From: Flavobacterium sedimenticola
GTDB lineage: Bacteria; Bacteroidota; Bacteroidia; Flavobacteriales; Flavobacteriaceae
DNA length: 64,000 bases
Direction: 5' to 3'
Assembly: GCF_030053345.1 (NCBI RefSeq)
Contig: NZ_JASGBP010000003.1
Coordinates: forward strand, 154,249 to 218,248
Shown: positions 61,128 through 64,000 of the stretch, in pieces
How the letters are laid out: each line of letters starts with the position of its first letter
How positions within the stretch are numbered: the stretch's first letter is position 1
Made by a program: the position numbers and the translations under genes
The notes under the pieces: model-generated
Seen by the model: the letters and a program-made list of their open reading frames with translations, nothing else
What the model was told of the DNA's origin: nothing
The model's database searches: none

Positions 61128-62081
61128 TTATTTAAAAAAAGAGTCTACAAATTCATATTTATTAAACACCTGTAAGTCGTTGATGCCTTCGCCAACGCCA
61201 ATATATTTTACAGGAATTTGAAACTGATCGGAAATACCGATTACCACACCACCTTTGGCTGTACCATCGAGTTTGGTCACGGCCAAGCAAGACACCTCGG
61301 TGGCCGCGGTAAATTGTTTGGCTTGTTCAAAAGCATTTTGTCCGGTCGAACCGTCCAGCACTAACAACACATCGTGTGGCGCGTCGTCAACTACTTTTTG
61401 CATGACGCGTTTTACTTTGGTCAACTCATTCATTAAATTGACTTTATTGTGCAATCGACCGGCCGTATCGATGATGACCACATCGGCGTTTTGGGTGACC
61501 GCACTTTGCAAAGTATCAAAAGCTACTGAAGCCGGATCGCTACCCATTTGCTGTTTTACAATGGGAACGCCTACTCTATCGGCCCAAATTTGCAACTGGT
61601 CGATGGCGGCCGCTCGGAACGTGTCTGCTGCGCCTAAAACGACCGAATACCCTGCTTTTTTAAATTGGTTGGCCAATTTACCAATGGTAGTAGTTTTACC
61701 CACGCCATTAACACCAACCACCATAATCACATACGGTTTTTTAGTTGAAGGAACGGTAAACTCGGTTTCTTCACCCGATTGGGTTTCTGATAACAACGCG
61801 GCAATTTCTTCGCGTAAGATGCTGTTGAGTTCATCGGTACCGAGGTACTTATCGCGCGAAACGCGCTCTTCGATTCTTTCGATGATTTTAAGCGTGGTAT
61901 TCACCCCAACATCCGAAGACACCAATACCTCTTCTAAGTTGTCCAATACCTCATCATCGACTTTCGATTTCCCGGCAACGGCTTTGGTTAGTTTGGAAAA
62001 GAAAGAGGTTTTGGTTTGTTCTAAACCTTTGTCTAACGTTTCCTTTTTTTCGGAGGAAAATATTCTTTTGAAAAAACTCAT
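61128..62081 (-). CDS. ftsY: Signal recognition particle receptor FtsY
   Basis: A 317-residue SRP-type GTPase that docks ribosomes to SecYEG. The N domain (about 20-95) leads to the G domain with G1 GVNGVGKTTTIGKLA, GAADTFRAAAIDQLQIW, VIIDTAGRLHN, and TKLDGTAKGG. The acidic N-terminal A domain is very short (about 20 residues), so membrane targeting relies on the N domain. Last large gene of the cinA-rpmB-rpmG-DUF4295-ftsY cluster. Confidence 0.96.
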   Translation of the reverse strand: MSFFKRIFSSEKKETLDKGLEQTKTSFFSKLTKAVAGKSKVDDEVLDNLEEVLVSSDVGVNTTLKIIERIEERVSRDKYLGTDELNSILREEIAALLSETQSGEETEFTVPSTKKPYVIMVVGVNGVGKTTTIGKLANQFKKAGYSVVLGAADTFRAAAIDQLQIWADRVGVPIVKQQMGSDPASVAFDTLQSAVTQNADVVIIDTAGRLHNKVNLMNELTKVKRVMQKVVDDAPHDVLLVLDGSTGQNAFEQAKQFTAATEVSCLAVTKLDGTAKGGVVIGISDQFQIPVKYIGVGEGINDLQVFNKYEFVDSFFK

Positions 62082-62097
62082 ATTCGATTTGAAAATT

Positions 62098-62240
62098 TAG
62101 CCCGGATAGCAGCGGAAAGCCCGGAAGCTTGAAGGTGTGGCTTTTGAAAATGGGCGTGGCGACCAACGGAAGCCGGCGCGCGTTTTACATAAGCCCGCCT
62201 TGAAGGTGAGGACTTGCAGCGGATAGCCGGAGTTGCTGCA
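62098..62240. repeat. GC-rich structured repeat-like element before ftsY
   Basis: A 143-bp stretch is clearly GC-richer than its AT-rich flanks. It begins TAGCCCGGATAGCAGCGGAA and ends with GCAGCGGATAGCCGGAG; the two ends share GGATAGC and GCAGCGGA segments. This form resembles an intergenic element I recall as frequent in Flavobacterium genomes and possibly related to the Flavo-1 RNA motif of Rfam. No reading frame is supported. It lies between the ftsY start and the ribosomal-protein terminator. Confidence 0.65.
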
Positions 62241-62245
62241 AATAT

Positions 62246-62282
62246 AAAAATAAAAAAGCCACTTCCGAATGAAAGTAGCTTT
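62246..62282 (-). terminator. Rho-independent terminator after DUF4295
   Basis: On the minus strand a 10-bp stem (62282-62273 with 62264-62255, one G-U) is followed by TTTATTTTT. It lies 20 bp past the DUF4295 stop and suggests ftsY has its own promoter or relies on read-through. Confidence 0.82.
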
Positions 62283-62302
62283 GATATATAGAGTTTGTTA
62301 AA

Positions 62303-62455
62303 TTATTTCTTTTTAAGGAAATTGTCTACATCTTCAGGAGACATGATGGCTTCCTGGAAAGTGTAAGCGCCTGTTTTTGGAGATTTCACCATTTTGATTG
62401 CTTTGGTTAATCTTTTAGAAGCGGTTTGTAACGTTGCTACGGTTTTCTTTGCCAT
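62303..62455 (-). CDS. DUF4295 small protein
   Basis: A 50-residue basic protein, from ATG 62455 to the stop at 62303: MAKKTVATLQTASKRLTKAI opens it and EDVDNFLKKK closes it. It matches DUF4295, a small family found in Bacteroidetes next to rpmG and rpmB. It may be a ribosome-associated protein, judging from charge and context. It is easily missed because it is under 60 codons. Confidence 0.92.
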   Translation of the reverse strand: MAKKTVATLQTASKRLTKAIKMVKSPKTGAYTFQEAIMSPEDVDNFLKKK

Positions 62456-62503
62456 GACTTATATTGTTTATTATGAAATTTTAAATACGCTTAAAACTTC
62501 TAA

Positions 62504-62686
62504 TTATTTAATCTCTTTGTGAACAGTCATTCTCTTTAAGATTGGGTTGAATTTTTTGATTTCCAATCTGTCCGGAGTATTCTTTTTATTTTTCTTGGTG
62601 ATGTAACGAGAAGTTCCAGGAAGCCCTGTAGCTTTGTGCTCAGTACACTCTAAAATCACTTGAATTCTATTGCCTTTCTTTGCCAT
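62504..62686 (-). CDS. rpmG: 50S ribosomal protein L33
   Basis: A 60-residue ribosomal protein: [20 protein letters not shown], then [20 protein letters not shown] and [16 protein letters not shown]. The zinc-binding CxxC pairs of the C+ form are absent (one Cys only), so this is the zinc-independent form. It follows rpmB by 27 bp. Confidence 0.97.
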   Translation of the reverse strand: MAKKGNRIQVILECTEHKATGLPGTSRYITKKNKKNTPDRLEIKKFNPILKRMTVHKEIK

Positions 62687-62713
62687 CTTACTTAATTTTT
62701 ATAGGTTAGGGAA

Positions 62714-62950
62714 TTATCCGATAAATCCGTTTGCTTTAGCATCTTTCAATACTGCCGCTAACCCTTTTTTATTGATTGTTTTAATTGTAGATGCTGCTAC
62801 TCTTAACGTAATCCATCTGTCTTCTTCAGCAAGATAGAAACGTTTTTTAACTAAGTTCACTGAAAACTTTCTCTTAGTTTTGTTCATAGCGTGAGAAACA
62901 TTATTTCCTACCATCGCTCTTTTACCTGTAAGGTCACAAACTCTTGACAT
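62714..62950 (-). CDS. rpmB: 50S ribosomal protein L28
   Basis: A 78-residue ribosomal protein with [34 protein letters not shown] and [16 protein letters not shown]. One Cys (CDLTG) is kept, without the second pair of the zinc form. First gene of rpmB-rpmG-DUF4295, 72 bp after cinA. Confidence 0.97.
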   Translation of the reverse strand: MSRVCDLTGKRAMVGNNVSHAMNKTKRKFSVNLVKKRFYLAEEDRWITLRVAASTIKTINKKGLAAVLKDAKANGFIG

Positions 62951-63022
62951 TATGCTTTACTTTTATCGTTATTCAAAATCAGGGTGCAAACTTACGCAAA
63001 ATAAATCATTGTAACAAAAAAA

Positions 63023-64000
63023 TTATGGCAGAAATTTTAAAATTTCTTTTTGCAGCATTTCCAACGCTTTGTTTGCCGTTCTATCTATCACTTTTTCACG
63101 CGGTTGGCCAAAATCAAACTCCGCAACCATCACATCATTAGGCGTAGCCAAAGCAATAAAAACCGTCCCTACTGCCGCTTTTCCGGGTTCGGAGGTCGGC
63201 CCTGCATTTCCGGTGGTGGCAATGGCAAAATCGGTTTGCAATATTTTTTGAACTTGTGTTGCCATGGCCGAGGCTACTTCGGCACTAACCACGCCAAACT
63301 GTGCGATTAACTCGGAATCAATACCCAACACTTTGATTTTGGCTTCGGTTGAATACGATACTACACTGCCTTTAAAATAATTGGAAGCCCCGGGAACTGA
63401 GCTCAGCAATTGTGCAATTTTTCCGCCCGTACAACTCTCGGCAGTGGCAATGGTTTTGTTTCGAGCCATGAGTTGTTGGCCAATCATCACTTCGATGGTT
63501 TCGCCTTCGTCGAAGCCTACAATAATATCACCGATGATTTGAGCCAAAGACTCTACATTATCGGCTATGGCTTTTTCCAATACCACCGGATCGGTTCCTC
63601 TGGCAGTGAGTCGTAAACGCACTCTGCCCGGCGCCGGCAGGTAGGCCAACTTGATAAACTCGGGTAAATTATTTTCCCATTGCTCAATACGCTCGGCCAC
63701 CATGCTTTCACCCTGACCGTAAGTGAGTATGGTTTTGTGAACAAAATAAGGACGTTGGTATTCTCGGACTAATTTGGGGATAATTTGATGGTCTACTATA
63801 TGCTTCATTTCATACGGCACGCCGGGCAGCGATATAAAAACCGTATGTTCCTTTTTCATCCACATGCCCGGTGCGGTTCCTACAGCATTGAACAAGATTT
63901 GACACCGCGACGGCACCAAAGCCTGGTCCTTGTTGAGCTGATTTATCGGGCGCTTGTAAAACCCTTCTATTAATTGCGTAACATGCGCTAAGACTTCGTC
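63023..64000 (-). CDS. cinA: CinA-family protein, N-terminus cut by window end
   Basis: The frame is open on the minus strand from 64000 to the stop at 63023, 325 residues. From the edge it reads [20 protein letters not shown], part of the N-terminal MoCF-like (ADP-ribose pyrophosphatase) domain, then [15 protein letters not shown]. The C-terminal 160 residues are the PncC nicotinamide-mononucleotide deamidase domain with [22 protein letters not shown] and [27 protein letters not shown] at 63919 is not the true start; about 90 residues lie beyond the window. Confidence 0.95.
   Translation of the reverse strand, partial: DEVLAHVTQLIEGFYKRPINQLNKDQALVPSRCQILFNAVGTAPGMWMKKEHTVFISLPGVPYEMKHIVDHQIIPKLVREYQRPYFVHKTILTYGQGESMVAERIEQWENNLPEFIKLAYLPAPGRVRLRLTARGTDPVVLEKAIADNVESLAQIIGDIIVGFDEGETIEVMIGQQLMARNKTIATAESCTGGKIAQLLSSVPGASNYFKGSVVSYSTEAKIKVLGIDSELIAQFGVVSAEVASAMATQVQKILQTDFAIATTGNAGPTSEPGKAAVGTVFIALATPNDVMVAEFDFGQPREKVIDRTANKALEMLQKEILKFLP

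Noticed and set aside
61255..62100. Long plus-strand frame opposite ftsY
   Set aside because: It is antisense to a well-conserved GTPase gene, has biased composition and no start context.

Overview
The window looks like a chromosome segment of a flavobacterium-like member of the Bacteroidetes (Flavobacteriaceae, probably Flavobacterium or a close relative). The sequence is AT-rich. Several promoters fit the Bacteroidetes pattern TTG-N18-21-TAnnTTTG, and start codons sit in A-rich leaders without clear Shine-Dalgarno sites. Three secreted proteins end in type IX secretion (T9SS) sorting domains. Many genes belong to families typical of this group (DUF4295 beside rpmG/rpmB, a rhomboid with a DUF6576-like tail, DUF5683, PspC/GIN proteins, long LepB).

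Layout. 1-7.5 kb, mostly minus strand: the start of a response regulator and its KdpD-like sensor kinase, an ABC exporter (ATPase, permease, NTF2-like secreted protein), grpE-dnaJ, an epimerase and a DUF4442 protein. 7.7-12.6 kb, plus strand: a DUF4870 membrane protein, a 10-bp minisatellite, a small secreted protein, then PadR, PspC and two GIN (DUF2807) proteins, resembling an envelope-stress locus. 12.6-14.5 kb: repeat-rich intergenic DNA around trxB, and tRNA-Pro(UGG). 14.5-19 kb: udk, a DivIC/FtsB-like division protein and both methylmalonyl-CoA mutase subunits. 19-29 kb: T9SS cargo proteins, a lipoprotein, an aminotransferase and a TPR/LuxR-type membrane regulator. 29-35.8 kb: an SDR enzyme, parA-parB-DUF5683-dapB-lepB and a WbqC-like protein. 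35.8-41.9 kb, minus strand: an EEP-family hydrolase, two rhomboids, mutL, ribH and a TPR protein. 42-51.5 kb, plus strand: recF, a rhodanese-thioredoxin lipoprotein, DUF2461, a glycosyltransferase, asnB, murB, GNAT, a PaiB-like protein, a second glycosyltransferase and an ECF-type sigma factor. 51.7-64 kb: a TonB-like protein, two serine hydrolases, a CvfB-like RNA-binding protein, a second sigma factor with a membrane partner, lipid/CoA enzymes, small conserved genes, ftsY, DUF4295, rpmG, rpmB and cinA (cut by the window end).

Most of this is ordinary core genome. There is no prophage, insertion sequence, CRISPR array or classical defence island. The most interesting points are: the PadR-PspC-GIN locus with a helical-period minisatellite next to it; a REP-like palindrome inserted in frame in the mutase linker; a MutL with both endonuclease metal-binding motifs replaced; an acyltransferase whose HX4D motif reads as HX5D; a 13-codon upstream ORF overlapping a T9SS cargo start codon; and several families of GC-rich or palindromic intergenic repeats, including a 143-bp element before ftsY.
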